64,000 nucleotides of DNA from Pantoea sp. Ap-967 (lineage in GTDB: Bacteria; Pseudomonadota; Gammaproteobacteria; Pseudomonadales; Pseudomonadaceae). A model generated the notes under the pieces. That model did no database searches. It was not told where the DNA came from and saw only the letters and a program-made list of their open reading frames with translations. The position numbers and the translations under genes are program-made. The stretch lies in the NCBI RefSeq assembly GCF_011752565.1, contig NZ_VWXK01000006.1:1-64000 (forward strand), given 5' to 3'. Every line of letters begins with the position of its first letter. The first letter of the stretch is position 1. Positions 1 to 9,110 of the stretch are shown piece by piece.

Positions 1-127
1 TCTGATGCGCTACAACCTCAAGCGCCTCCACAGCTACAACGGCTATGAAACACCGGTAGCCATGGAGGAAAAGCTCAAAGCGGCGGCATAAACCTTAATC
101 GGTGTCCAAAATTACTTGACCAGATCA
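1..127 (+). mobile_element. Right end of an IS3-like insertion sequence
   Basis: The window begins inside the element. The end of a transposase reading frame (stop at 89-91) is followed by a short non-coding tail and a sequence starting TGTCCAAAATTACTTGACCA at 103, which resembles the terminal inverted repeats of IS3-family elements. The element would end near 127, only about 8 bases before the stop codon of the next, oppositely oriented gene. The other end is outside the window, so family and target duplication cannot be confirmed. Confidence 0.6.
2..91 (+). CDS. IS3-family transposase OrfB, C-terminal fragment (cut by window edge)
   Basis: The last 29 codons of a frame open at the window start encode a tail containing RYNLKRLHSYNGYETPVAM. 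This matches the end of the integrase-type (DDE, rve) transposases of IS3-family elements, where an R-x-H-S-x-N-G motif closes the catalytic domain. The frame ends with TAA at 89-91. The catalytic residues lie upstream of the window, so activity cannot be judged. The identification rests on the short tail plus the adjacent inverted-repeat-like sequence. Confidence 0.6.
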   Translation: MMRYNLKRLHSYNGYETPVAMEEKLKAAA

Positions 128-134
128 GCTCGGC

Positions 135-461
135 TCACTGCACCTGCTGCGGGGTTTCCTCGCCCATGCAGCGCACCGCGCGCTTGCGGCTGTCCACCAA
201 CACCCCGGTCAGGCCCTTCTGCTCGGTATCGAACAGCACCAGCACGCCATCCACGCACTGCGCCACCTGCGCGGCCGGGTCCAGCGACACCTTGTAGTCC
301 TCGCCGGGGATAGTCTTGAGCATGGTGTACTCCTGCAGCAACAGCGCGTCCTCGGGCTTGGCGAAATGCAGATAGCCGTAGTACCAGAGGGCCCCCACCG
401 TGACGATGATGCTGCCAAGGCCAGTCAGAATCAGGGGGATGGCGTTGCGTTCTTCACTCAT
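135..461 (-). CDS. Small membrane-anchored protein of unknown function
   Basis: This 108-residue protein has one hydrophobic segment at about residues 8-28 and a soluble C-terminal part of about 75 residues containing two cysteines (in AQCVD and VRCMG). I do not recognise a family. Its start codon overlaps the stop codon of the upstream alpha/beta-hydrolase gene by four bases (ATGA), so it is very probably translated in the same operon. The stop lies about 8 bases from the predicted IS end, so the insertion appears to have spared the coding sequence. Confidence 0.75.
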   Translation of the reverse strand: MSEERNAIPLILTGLGSIIVTVGALWYYGYLHFAKPEDALLLQEYTMLKTIPGEDYKVSLDPAAQVAQCVDGVLVLFDTEQKGLTGVLVDSRKRAVRCMGEETPQQVQ

Positions 462-1381
462 TGCGGGTTCTTCTCATCAGGGTAGTTGGGCACTTCGGCA
501 AGCCGCCGCAGGCCGTTGAAATGGCTTGGGTCTTCCAGAAAGCGCAGCATCACCTGGCGCCACAAGGGGTCGGCAAAGGTCTGCACATGGCCGCCACGGG
601 TCAGTTGCAGCACCCGCGGGGGTGGCGCGTGCTGGTACAGGCGGATGGCGCTCTCCATGGGCACCAGGTCGTCGTCGATGCTGTGGAAGAACAGCTTCGG
701 CGGGCTGCCCAGGCGCTCGATCGAATGAATCGCACTGTCGCCGTCGGGCACCAGCCACGACAACGGCACCTGCAACGGCCAGGTCAGCCACGACGTGCCC
801 AGGGCGTAGCGGCCAACCGCACGGTAACTGGCCGGTACACCATCGAACACCAGTGCGCTGAAGCGCTGACGCTGCTCGGGATGGGCCGCCAGGTAATGAA
901 TCGCCATCGCCCCGCCAAGGCTCTGGCCCAGCAACACCAGGGGCTTGCCTTTGGCTTCGGGGGCGTTGGCAAGCCAGGCCATGGCGGCGTCGATGTCCTG
1001 GTAGACCTCGGGAAGGGTCGGCTTGCCTTCGGACAGGCCATAGCCACGGTAATCGACCATCAACACCTGGTAGCCCTGTTCCGGCAGCCAATAAGTGGCG
1101 CCCAGGTGGCCCGGCAGGTTGCCGCCGTTGCCGTGCAGGTGCAGCACGGTGCCCTTGAGCGCAACGCCGGCCTTGGCCGGCAACCACCAGCCGTGCAGGC
1201 GCACGCCGTCGGCGGTGGTCAGGCTGACGTCGCGGTAAGCAACCTTGGCCCGCTCAGGGGTGAATGCCTGGCCGGGCTCCGGGTAGAACAGCAGGCTGCT
1301 GCAGCCGCCCAGCCCCAGCAGCAACATGCCCAGGGCCAGCAGGCGCAACCACTCAGAGAATGTTCGCGTAGTCGGCTTCAA
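458..1381 (-). CDS. Alpha/beta-hydrolase lipoprotein
   Basis: A 307-residue predicted lipoprotein: a hydrophobic signal (about 11-26) ends in the lipobox LGGC with the lipidated Cys at 27. The alpha/beta-hydrolase fold follows, with the HGNGGN oxyanion region near 83-88, the nucleophile elbow GQSLGG (Ser154), a candidate acid in the Asp run near 236-238 and the catalytic His in GGHVQ (His265). It should be a membrane-tethered esterase or peptidase-like enzyme; the substrate is unknown. Its start lies 29 bases inside the end of the upstream DUF1704 gene and its stop overlaps the next start, giving a tightly packed three-gene operon. Confidence 0.88.
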   Translation of the reverse strand: MKPTTRTFSEWLRLLALGMLLLGLGGCSSLLFYPEPGQAFTPERAKVAYRDVSLTTADGVRLHGWWLPAKAGVALKGTVLHLHGNGGNLPGHLGATYWLPEQGYQVLMVDYRGYGLSEGKPTLPEVYQDIDAAMAWLANAPEAKGKPLVLLGQSLGGAMAIHYLAAHPEQRQRFSALVFDGVPASYRAVGRYALGTSWLTWPLQVPLSWLVPDGDSAIHSIERLGSPPKLFFHSIDDDLVPMESAIRLYQHAPPPRVLQLTRGGHVQTFADPLWRQVMLRFLEDPSHFNGLRRLAEVPNYPDEKNPQ

Positions 1382-2630
1382 TACGGTCCAGGCTCAGGTG
1401 GTTGAGGAAGTTGGAGAAGCACATCCAGGCCGACAAGGCGTTCAGGTCGCGGAACTGCTCGGGCAGGTACTTGGGCGGCTCGACCAGCCCCTCTTCGACC
1501 AGCTGGCGCAGGGTACGCATGTCTTCCAGGGTGGTCTTGCCGCAGAACAGCAGCGGAATCTGCTCAAGCTTGCCCTTCTTCACGGCCAACTGAATGTAGT
1601 TGTAAACCATGATGAAACCCTTGAGGTAGGACAAGTCCTTGGTAAATGGCAGGCCATTGGGCACCGACCCGCGGAACACCCGGCTGGCGTTGCTGTAGCT
1701 CTGGGCCATTTCGAAGCCCTGCTCGCGGAAGAAATTGAACACCTGGAGGAAGTCGGCGCCCTCCTCGACCATGTGGATGGCGCGGGTGCGGTTGGTGAGC
1801 TTGCGCAGGCGGCTGGGGTAGGAGGCGAAGGCGATCACTTCCATCAGAATGGCCAGGCCTTCCTGGGTCACGGTCGACGAGGGCGGGCCCTTGGCCAGGA
1901 AGGTGCAGATCGGCTGGTTCAGGCCATTGAGCGTGGTGCCCACGTGCACCAACCCTTCATGCACCTCCAGGGCGCGCACGTCGCGGCTGTTGAACATGGC
2001 GTCGGCGCGCACCTTGATGTAGTCGGCACCGGCCGCCGCGTCGGCGACGATGCCGTCGGACTCGAACACGCGGATGGTTTCCTCGGCCTCGCCGAACACC
2101 TTGTTCAGGCGGCGCTGGAGGATGTCCACGGCCTCCTTGGCGGTGAGGTTCTTTGGTTCGTCCTTGAGGTCGCCGCGGCCGTCGATGTTGTTCAGGTAGT
2201 CCGACAGCATCAGGCCCAGGTCGGCCAGGGTCGGGTCACCGGCGTGGAAGGCGTCGGAGGCGGCGCCGTAGAGCTCCTGGGAGATCAGGCCGAAGTCCTC
2301 GGTGCCGCGCGCTTCGAGCATACGCACCACCATGCGGTATTCGCGGCACATGCGCTTCATGATCTGCCCGACCGGGTTGAACTGGCCAAGCTGGCGGATG
2401 ATGTCGCGCTCGATGCCCTGGAACTCGGCCTTGACGGCGCTGGAATCGAAGCCCAGCGGGCGGCCCTGGTAATAGGCACGGTCGACGGCAGGTGGCTCCT
2501 TGCCCTTGGCCTTGAGGAAGCCCTGGCGGATGTTATCGTCCCATTTCACCGCATCCAGCACGCGGATCGGGGTCTGCGCCGCGACGATGCGGTCAGACAG
2601 GGCACGGATGGTTTGCTGGTATTCGTCCAC
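1353..2630 (-). CDS. QEGLA-motif (DUF1704) protein, putative metallocarboxypeptidase
   Basis: A 425-residue protein of the 'flavohemoglobin expression-modulating QEGLA motif' family (DUF1704). The defining motif QEGLA is at residues 256-260. An HExxxH motif (HEGLVH) is at 224-229. In eukaryotic MATCAP-type tubulin tyrosine carboxypeptidases, which I recall as related to DUF1704, such a motif binds zinc, and the Glu of QEGLA or the nearby Glu264 could be a third ligand. The bacterial function is not established and the family name comes from an expression effect only. It is first in an operon with the lipoprotein hydrolase and small membrane protein. The neighbouring REP lies upstream. Confidence 0.85.
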   Translation of the reverse strand: MDEYQQTIRALSDRIVAAQTPIRVLDAVKWDDNIRQGFLKAKGKEPPAVDRAYYQGRPLGFDSSAVKAEFQGIERDIIRQLGQFNPVGQIMKRMCREYRMVVRMLEARGTEDFGLISQELYGAASDAFHAGDPTLADLGLMLSDYLNNIDGRGDLKDEPKNLTAKEAVDILQRRLNKVFGEAEETIRVFESDGIVADAAAGADYIKVRADAMFNSRDVRALEVHEGLVHVGTTLNGLNQPICTFLAKGPPSSTVTQEGLAILMEVIAFASYPSRLRKLTNRTRAIHMVEEGADFLQVFNFFREQGFEMAQSYSNASRVFRGSVPNGLPFTKDLSYLKGFIMVYNYIQLAVKKGKLEQIPLLFCGKTTLEDMRTLRQLVEEGLVEPPKYLPEQFRDLNALSAWMCFSNFLNHLSLDRIEADYANIL

Positions 2631-2661
2631 CTGGGACTCCTTTCTAGAACAAGATACCTGG

Positions 2662-2730
2662 GCCGGCCCTTTCGCGGGGCAAGCCCGCTCCTACATCATC
2701 TGTAGGAGCGGGCTTGCCCCGTGAAGAGGC
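2662..2730. repeat. REP pair (inverted)
   Basis: Two oppositely oriented copies of the P. putida-type REP (GGGGCAAGCCCGCTCCTACA and its complement) are separated by a few bases. They sit between the DUF1704 gene start and the end of the next lipoprotein gene and can fold as one long hairpin in either transcript. Confidence 0.9.
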
Positions 2731-2738
2731 AAACAGGG

Positions 2739-3287
2739 TCATTTGCCAGCCCGCTGGAAGCGTGCCACCTCGACGAAAAGGTCCGAGTTGGCCGGGTCAT
2801 CCAAATACGCCAGCACCCGCGCCGAAGGGCTGTCGATCAGCACGCCTTCGCCGTTCTCCTGGGCCACCTGGGTACTGCGCCCGGTCAGTTCCTTGTGCTC
2901 CACAGCCTGCTGCACCTGCTCGACATCAAGGTTGTAGAGCACCAGTTCCTTGCCATCGACGATATCGAAACCGCCGATCATGAAGTTGCCGCCCAGGCGC
3001 TTGGGCACGCCGGCCGACAGGTACCAGCGGTTGCCGTGGCGCGACACGGTGAACACATATTCTTCAGGCGCCTTGCCCTTGGCCGTGGCCACGGCCTTGT
3101 AGGCATCGCCGCCGCTACGGCTGATGGTCAGCTTGAGCGGTTCGCCCCAGGCGTCCTTGCTGCTCCACTTGCCGAGCAGGGCCTTGGGCGCTGCCTGGTT
3201 GCTCGGCAGCGGCTCGTGGAAGGTCACCAGACATCCGCCCAGCAGCAGGAATGACAACGTCAACAACACCACACGCCAGGCTTTCAT
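2739..3287 (-). CDS. Lipoprotein of unknown function
   Basis: A 182-residue protein with a signal sequence ending in the lipobox LGGC (Cys19), so it is likely lipid-anchored. The mature part looks like a small beta-rich domain (repeated short strands such as LKLTISRSG and EYVFTVSRHG), but I do not recognise a named family. The start is set by an AAGGAG Shine-Dalgarno seven bases upstream of the ATG at 3287; a longer frame upstream of it has no signal peptide and is not used. A TetR-family gene lies 29 bases upstream on the same strand, so the two may be co-transcribed. Confidence 0.8.
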   Translation of the reverse strand: MKAWRVVLLTLSFLLLGGCLVTFHEPLPSNQAAPKALLGKWSSKDAWGEPLKLTISRSGGDAYKAVATAKGKAPEEYVFTVSRHGNRWYLSAGVPKRLGGNFMIGGFDIVDGKELVLYNLDVEQVQQAVEHKELTGRSTQVAQENGEGVLIDSPSARVLAYLDDPANSDLFVEVARFQRAGK

Positions 3288-3316
3288 CCGGTTCTCCTTG
3301 AAGGTTCGGTCGCCGC

Positions 3317-4033
3317 TTAGGCCGATGCCAACACCAGGTGCAGGTAACGGGTAAGCATAGCGAGCATCTGCCCATCGGCTTGCGCATCGGCGTCCTTGAG
3401 CAGGCCCTGATATTCCATCTGCACGATAATCGCCGTCAACATCTGGGCGTCCTGCTCTGGCTGCCGCGAGCCGACCACCTGCAGCAGGTGGCGTGCGCCG
3501 TGCAGCAGAATCTGCTCGTGGGCCTGCACCAGTTCCGCCAGGCGCGGGCACAGCAGCGCCTCCTGGCGGAAGGCCTGCTCGGCCATGATGAAGTCACGGC
3601 GGGTGAGCAACTGGCGAGAAACGTAGTCGGCCACGATGTGGGCGATTGCATCGGCCAGGCGCGCGCGCGAGGCGACGCTGCCGTCATCCTTGGCCAGCAG
3701 TTCGCGCAGCACCACCTCGGTGTTGGCCCAGAGCTTGGCCATGTAGGCGGCGCTGCGCTCGACATACTGGGCGAAGGTGTCGGTGAGCAGGTCTTCGATG
3801 TCCTTGAAATAGTAGGTGGTGGCCGACAGCGGCACACCGGCCTCGGCAGCCACCGCGCGATGGCGCACGCCGCGCACGCCATCGCGCACGATGATGCGCA
3901 TGGCGGCGTCGAGAATCAGCTGGCGACGCTGCTCGCTGCCTTGACGGGCGGTCTTGCGGCCCTGGTATTGCACGCTTTCGGCGACGGCGGTGGCGATGCC
4001 GGCAGCGCCTTGGTGGGGCATTGCGGGGGTCAC
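3317..4033 (-). CDS. TetR-family transcriptional regulator
   Basis: About 238 residues. The N-terminal helix-turn-helix is typical of TetR proteins: RRQLILDAAMRIIVRDG, then VRHRAVAAEAGVPLSATTYY with the characteristic YYFKDIEDLL end. A helical ligand-binding domain follows. A GTG at 4033 is preceded by GAGG at a good distance and is my preferred start; an in-frame ATG at 4021 would shorten it by four residues. The ligand and targets are unknown. The lipoprotein gene immediately downstream is the nearest candidate target or operon partner. Confidence 0.85.
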   Translation of the reverse strand: MTPAMPHQGAAGIATAVAESVQYQGRKTARQGSEQRRQLILDAAMRIIVRDGVRGVRHRAVAAEAGVPLSATTYYFKDIEDLLTDTFAQYVERSAAYMAKLWANTEVVLRELLAKDDGSVASRARLADAIAHIVADYVSRQLLTRRDFIMAEQAFRQEALLCPRLAELVQAHEQILLHGARHLLQVVGSRQPEQDAQMLTAIIVQMEYQGLLKDADAQADGQMLAMLTRYLHLVLASA

Positions 4034-4063
4034 GGTGGTTACCTCGTGGACAGTGGGTTGCCT

Positions 4064-4131
4064 GTACGGGCCTCTTCGCGGGGCAAGCCCGCTCCTACAG
4101 CAGCGGGCTTGCCCCGCGAAAGGGCCGGCCC
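4064..4131. repeat. REP pair (inverted)
   Basis: Two inverted P. putida-type REPs facing each other (CGCGGGGCAAGCCCGCTCCT and complement), between the TetR gene start and the lysS terminator. Confidence 0.9.
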
Positions 4132-4152
4132 TGACAACATAAAGCTTCAGGC

Positions 4153-4180
4153 AAGAAAAAGCCGCCCCGAAAGGCGGCTT
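4153..4180 (-). terminator. Rho-independent terminator of lysS
   Basis: On the minus strand AAGCCGCC pairs with GGCGGCTT across a TTTCGG loop and is followed by TTTTTCTT. It lies 12 bases beyond the lysS stop codon. Confidence 0.9.
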
Positions 4181-4191
4181 GTTCACATCAC

Positions 4192-5694
4192 TCAGGCCTG
4201 CGGACGCATGTGCGGGAACAGGATCACGTCGCGAATCGACGGCGAGTTGGTCAGCAGCATCACCAGGCGGTCGATGCCGATGCCTTCACCGGCTGTCGGC
4301 GGCATGCCGTATTCCAAGGCGCGAACGAAGTCGGCATCGTAGTGCATGGCTTCGTCGTCACCGGCATCCTTCTCGGCCACCTGGGCCAGGAAGCGCTCGG
4401 CCTGGTCCTCGGCATCGTTGAGCTCGGAGTAGGCGTTGGCGATCTCGCGGCCACCGATGAACAGCTCGAAGCGGTCGGTCACGGCCGGGTTGTCGTCGTT
4501 GCGACGGGCCAGTGGCGACACTTCGAACGGGTATTCGGTGATGAAGTGCGGCTGCTCCAGCTTGTGCTCGACCAGCTCTTCGAAAATCATCACCTGCAGC
4601 TTGCCCAGGCCCTCGTGGCCCAGCACCTTGGCACCGGCCTTCTTGGCGATGTCACGGGCGCGGTCGACGTCCTGCAGGTCAGCAGCCGTCAGCTCTGGGT
4701 TGTACTTGAGGATCGAGTCGAACACCGACAGGCGCACGAACGGCTCGCCGAAGTGGAACACCTTGTCGCCGTATGGCACGTCGGTGCTGCCCAGTACCAG
4801 CTGCGCAAGCTCGCGGAACAGTTCCTCGGTGAGGTCCATGTTGTCGCGGTAGTCGGCGTAGGCCTGGTAGAACTCAAGCATGGTGAATTCTGGGTTGTGA
4901 CGGGTCGACACGCCTTCGTTACGGAAGTTGCGGTTGATCTCGAACACTTTCTCGAAACCACCGACCACCAGGCGCTTGAGGTACAGCTCCGGCGCAATGC
5001 GCAGGAACATGGCCATGTCCAGGGCGTTGTGGTGGGTTTCGAACGGCTTGGCCGCTGCACCGCCCGGGATGGTTTGCAGCATCGGCGTTTCGACTTCGAG
5101 GAAGTCGCGCTCGATGAGGAATTTGCGGATGTGCGAGATCACCTGCGAACGCACACGGAAGGTGTGGCGGGTTTCTTCGTTGACCATCAGGTCGACGTAG
5201 CGCTGGCGGTAGCGCTGCTCGGTGTCGGTCAGGCCGTGGTGTTTGTCTGGCAGCGGGCGCAGCGACTTGGTCAGCAGGCGCACGTTGGTCATTTCCACGT
5301 ACAGGTCGCCCTTGCCGGAACGGGCCAGGGTGCCTTCGGCGCTGATGATGTCGCCCAGGTCCCAGGTTTTCACGGCCGCCAGGGTTTCTTCCGGTAGGGT
5401 CTTGCGGTTGACGTAGACCTGGATACGGCCGGTCATGTCCTGGATCACCATGAACGAGCCACGGTTGAGCATGATGCGACCGGCAACCTTGACCGGGATC
5501 GCGGCTGCTTCCAGCTCTTCCTTGGTCTTGTCCGCGTACTGTTTCTGCAGGTCGTTGCAGTAGCTGTCGCGACGGAAGTCGTTGGGGAAGGCATTGCCCT
5601 TGGCACGCTCGGCGGCAAGTTTTTCCTTGCGCAGGGCGATCAGGGCGTTTTCTTCCTGTTGCAGGTCTTGCGATTCGGTCTTGAGGTCGCTCAT
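4192..5694 (-). CDS. lysS: Lysyl-tRNA synthetase, class II
   Basis: A 500-residue class II lysyl-tRNA synthetase that charges tRNA-Lys with lysine in the cytoplasm. The N-terminal OB-fold anticodon-binding domain (about residues 60-150) precedes the catalytic domain. Motif 2 is visible as [20 protein letters not shown] and motif 3 as [13 protein letters not shown] near the C terminus. Length matches the family. It lies 93 bases downstream of prfB in the same orientation, the same pairing as in other gammaproteobacteria, and ends at a strong terminator. Confidence 0.98.
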
Positions 5695-5787
5695 GTCGTC
5701 TTTGTTTCCATCAGGTATTCGTTGCCCTTTCCGGGCAGGGCACGCGATACCGGCGGCTGGCCAGGTATCGCGGCGGTGGTGTGCGGC

Positions 5788-6883
5788 TTACAGGCCCTGC
5801 TTGAGGCTCGCTTCCAGGTACTGGTCGAGGTCGCCGTCCAGCACCTTCTGGCAGTCGCTGCGCTCGACGCCGGTACGCAGGTCCTTGATGCGCGAGTCGT
5901 CGAGCACGTAGGAGCGGATCTGGTGGCCCCAGCCGATATCCGACTTGCTGTCTTCCAGCGCCTGGGACGCGGCGTTGCGTTTCTGCATTTCCAGCTCGTA
6001 CAACTTGGCCCGCAGCATTTTCATGGCGGTGTCCTTGTTGGCGTGCTGGGAACGTTCGTTCTGGCAAGCCACCACGGTGTTGGTCGGCACGTGGGTGATC
6101 CGCACGGCGGAGTCGGTGGTGTTCACGTGCTGGCCACCGGCACCGGAGGAGCGGTAGGTGTCGATGCGCAGGTCCGACGGGTTGATCTCGATCTCGACCT
6201 TGTCGTCGATCTCGGGGGACACGAACACCGCCGAGAACGAGGTGTGGCGACGGGCGCCGGAGTCGAACGGGCTCTTGCGCACCAGGCGGTGCACGCCGAT
6301 TTCGGTGCGCAGCCAACCAAAGGCGTACTCGCCCTTGATGTGCACGGTGGCACCCTTGATGCCGGCCACTTCGCCTTCGGACAGTTCGATGATGGTGGCG
6401 TCGAAGCCACGCTTGTCGGCCCAGCGCAGGTACATGCGCAACAGGATGTTGGCCCAGTCCTGGGCCTCGGTGCCGCCGGAGCCGGCCTGGATGTCCAGGT
6501 AGGCGTTGTTCATGTCCATCTCGCCGCTGAACATGCGACGGAACTCAAGCTGGGCCAGGGATTCTTCCAGGGCCTGCAACTCGGTCTCGACATCGCTGAC
6601 AGCGCCTTCGTCACCTTCCTCGACGGCCATGTCGAGCAGGTCCTTGCAGTCGGACAGGCCGTTGGCCATCTTGTCCAACGTCTCGACCACCTGGGCCAGC
6701 ATGGCGCGCTCGCGGCCCAGGGCCTGGGCGTACTCGGGCTTGTTCCAGACGGAGGCGTCTTCGAGCTCGCGGTTGACTTCGATCAGGCGGTCATGCTTGT
6801 GATCGTAGTCAAAGATACCCCCGAATGGACAGGGAACGCTCGGTGAGGTCCTTGATGGTGTTCAGGATCGGTTGGATTTCCAT
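5788..6883 (-). CDS. prfB: Peptide chain release factor 2 (programmed +1 frameshift)
   Basis: Release factor 2, which terminates translation at UGA and UAA. It is read in two frames: the first 24 codons ([21 protein letters not shown]...) start at 6883 and run into an in-frame TGA at 6811-6809, and a +1 shift continues as [16 protein letters not shown] to the stop at 5788, giving about 364 residues. The catalytic GGQ (in [12 protein letters not shown]) and the stop-codon recognition tripeptide SPF (in RKSPFDSG) are intact. It forms a likely transcription unit with lysS downstream. A scan for uninterrupted frames misses the first 24 codons and shows only part of the gene. Confidence 0.97.
6808..6822 (-). 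promoter_or_regulatory. prfB programmed frameshift site
   Basis: On the minus strand the sequence GGGGGTATCTTTGAC contains the canonical slippery CTT TGA C, with a purine-rich Shine-Dalgarno-like GGGGG three bases before CTT. RF2 shortage lets the ribosome slip +1, so the protein autoregulates its own synthesis, as is well established for prfB. Confidence 0.95.
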
Positions 6884-7040
6884 GGGCAGCTGGCTCTCGT
6901 GCGAATTCGGTGAAAAGCCCGCGAGTATAACCGATCCAGGGCCCGGCGGCAGCCCGTTGGGCAGGGCCTGGGCAACTTGCACAGCAGCGCCGCGCACGAT
7001 GCGCCGCACGCGGCGCTCGGGCGGCCAGGCGCCACAACCC

Positions 7041-8045
7041 TCAGGCAATCCCAACCTGGTTGCGGCCGCTGTTCTTGGCCAGGTACAGGCCCTTGTCCGC
7101 CGCCGAAATCAACTGCCGGCAATGGCTGCCGATGGCCGGCGTCTGGGTCGCCAGGCCGATGCTCACGGTCAGCAACGAGTCGGCCTGGGGCGCTGAATGC
7201 GGAATCTTCAGGCCGAGAATGGTCTGGCGCAGCTTCTCGGCCACCAGCCGCGCACCGCCCGGCGAGGTGTTGGGCAGCACCAGGGCGAATTCCTCGCCAC
7301 CGTAGCGCGCCGGCAGGTCGGTTGGCCGCGCGCACGAGCCGCGAATGGCTTCGGCGACCTGGCGCAGGGCTTCATCGCCAGCCAGGTGGCCGAAGCTGTC
7401 GTTGTACACCTTGAAGTAGTCGACATCGATCATCAGCAGGGAAATCTGCTGCTGCTCGCGCATGGCCCGGCGCCATTCCAGCTCCAGGTACTCGTCGAAA
7501 TGGCGGCGGTTGGACAGCCCGGTCAGGCCATCGGAGTTCATCAGCCGCTGCAGCATCAGGTTGGTGTCGAGCAGCTGCTGCTGGCTCACGCGCAGGGCGC
7601 GGTAGGCCTCGTCACGCTGCAGCAGGGTCAGGTAGGAGCGCGAGTGGTAGCGAATGCGCGCCACCAGCTCGATGGTGTCCGGCAGTTTCACCAGGTAGTC
7701 GTTGGCCCCGGCGGCGAAGGCGGCGCTCTTGACCAACGGGTCTTCCTTGGTCGACAGGACGATGATCGGGATGTCCTGGGTGGCCGGGTTGTTGCGGTAT
7801 TCGCGCACCAGGGTCAGGCCATCGAGGCCGGGCATGATCAGGTCCTGGAGAATCACCGTGGGCTTGATGCGCATGGCCTGGGCCACGGCCTGGTGGGGGT
7901 CGGCGCAGAAGTGGAAGTCGATGTTCTCTTCGTGCGCCAGGCCTCGCCGCACCGCCTCGCCGATCATGGCCTGATCGTCGATCAGTAGCACCATGGCCGA
8001 GTTTTCGTTGGGGGTGGCAAAGCCTTCTACCGGTAGATCAGTCAT
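7041..8045 (-). CDS. wspR: Diguanylate cyclase response regulator WspR
   Basis: A 334-residue output protein of the Wsp pathway that makes cyclic di-GMP when phosphorylated. The receiver domain (about 17-135) has the acidic pair Asp23/Asp24 and the phosphoacceptor Asp68 in [12 protein letters not shown] linker helix leads to the GGDEF domain, with the active-site GGEEF at 249-253. The inhibitory I-site RxxD is present as RPTD (240-243), so product inhibition is expected. It is separated from wspF by 51 bases and is the last gene of the operon. Confidence 0.97.
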   Translation of the reverse strand: MTDLPVEGFATPNENSAMVLLIDDQAMIGEAVRRGLAHEENIDFHFCADPHQAVAQAMRIKPTVILQDLIMPGLDGLTLVREYRNNPATQDIPIIVLSTKEDPLVKSAAFAAGANDYLVKLPDTIELVARIRYHSRSYLTLLQRDEAYRALRVSQQQLLDTNLMLQRLMNSDGLTGLSNRRHFDEYLELEWRRAMREQQQISLLMIDVDYFKVYNDSFGHLAGDEALRQVAEAIRGSCARPTDLPARYGGEEFALVLPNTSPGGARLVAEKLRQTILGLKIPHSAPQADSLLTVSIGLATQTPAIGSHCRQLISAADKGLYLAKNSGRNQVGIA

Positions 8046-8096
8046 TCGAATTCACCTGATCACAGCCGCCCATGCGGCGCGATTCAATACATATCG

Positions 8097-9110
8097 TCAT
8101 TTTGCGAAGAGTTCCATCAAGCGCCCGGCGATTCGCTCCAGCGGACGGATTTCCACCGCCGCGTCAATCGCGGCGGCGGCCTTGGGCATGCCGTAGACAG
8201 CGCTGCTCTGCTGGTCCTGAGCGATGGTCAGAAAGCCTTGCTGGCGCATCAGTTTCAGGCCCTGGGCACCATCGCGGCCCATGCCGGTGAGCAGCACGCC
8301 CACCGCCTCGCCGGTCCAGTAGCGCGCCACGCTCTCGAAGAACACATCGATCGAGGGCCGGTAGATTTCGTTGACAGGTTCGGCAGTGTAGGCCAACTGG
8401 CCGTTCTGCAGCAGGCGGATATGGTGGTTGGTGCCGGCCAGCAGCACCTGCCCCGGCTGCGGCGGCTCGCCCTCGCGGGCCAGGCGCACGGGCATGCCGC
8501 TGGCACTGGCCAGCCATTCGGCCATGCCGGCGGCGAACACCTGGTCGACATGCTGAACCAGTACGATCGAAGCCGCAAAGCCCCGTGGCAGCCCCTTGAG
8601 CAGCACTTCCAGGGCTGCCGGGCCGCCCGCCGAGGAGCCGATGGCCACCAGGCCGCTGCGCTGCGACGCCTCGCGCAGGGGCGTGGCCACGGTTTTGCTG
8701 GCGCTGGGGCGCTGCTGGCCGATCAGCCAGCTGATGTTGAGGATCTTGCGCAGCAGCGGCGCCGCCGCCTCGCGGGCATCGCCTGCGCCCAGGGCCGGCG
8801 TGTCGACCACATCCAGGGCGCCATGGCCCATGGCCTCGAATACCCGGTGCACGTTCTGCTTGCGGTCGACGGTGACGATGACGATGGCGCAGGGGCTTTC
8901 GGCCATGATCCGCCGGGTGGCCTCGATGCCATCCATCACCGGCATGATCAGGTCCATGAGAATCAGGTCGGGGGTGTGCTCGGCGCACTTGCGTACCGCC
9001 TCAGCGCCATTGCTGGCCACCCAGACCACCTGGTGCGCCGGCTCGAACGCCAGCGCCCGGCGCAGTGCCTCTACCGCCATGGGCATATCGTTGACGATGG
9101 CGACCTTCAT
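8097..9110 (-). CDS. wspF: WspF, CheB-like protein-glutamate methylesterase
   Basis: 337 residues. A receiver domain (phosphoacceptor Asp53 in [11 protein letters not shown]) is joined to a CheB methylesterase domain with the nucleophile serine in GSSAGG (158-163). It should remove methyl groups from WspA and reset signalling; loss of WspF is known to lock WspR on and give wrinkly, high c-di-GMP colonies in Pseudomonas. The first acidic position of the receiver is Asn (VND) rather than Asp-Asp. The start overlaps the wspE stop by four bases. Confidence 0.96.
   Translation of the reverse strand: MKVAIVNDMPMAVEALRRALAFEPAHQVVWVASNGAEAVRKCAEHTPDLILMDLIMPVMDGIEATRRIMAESPCAIVIVTVDRKQNVHRVFEAMGHGALDVVDTPALGAGDAREAAAPLLRKILNISWLIGQQRPSASKTVATPLREASQRSGLVAIGSSAGGPAALEVLLKGLPRGFAASIVLVQHVDQVFAAGMAEWLASASGMPVRLAREGEPPQPGQVLLAGTNHHIRLLQNGQLAYTAEPVNEIYRPSIDVFFESVARYWTGEAVGVLLTGMGRDGAQGLKLMRQQGFLTIAQDQQSSAVYGMPKAAAAIDAAVEIRPLERIAGRLMELFAK

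Noticed and set aside
5788..6702. prfB as an uninterrupted gene starting at 6702
   Set aside because: It would lack the N-terminal ~60 residues; the upstream CTTTGAC site and 24-codon first frame show the programmed frameshift form.
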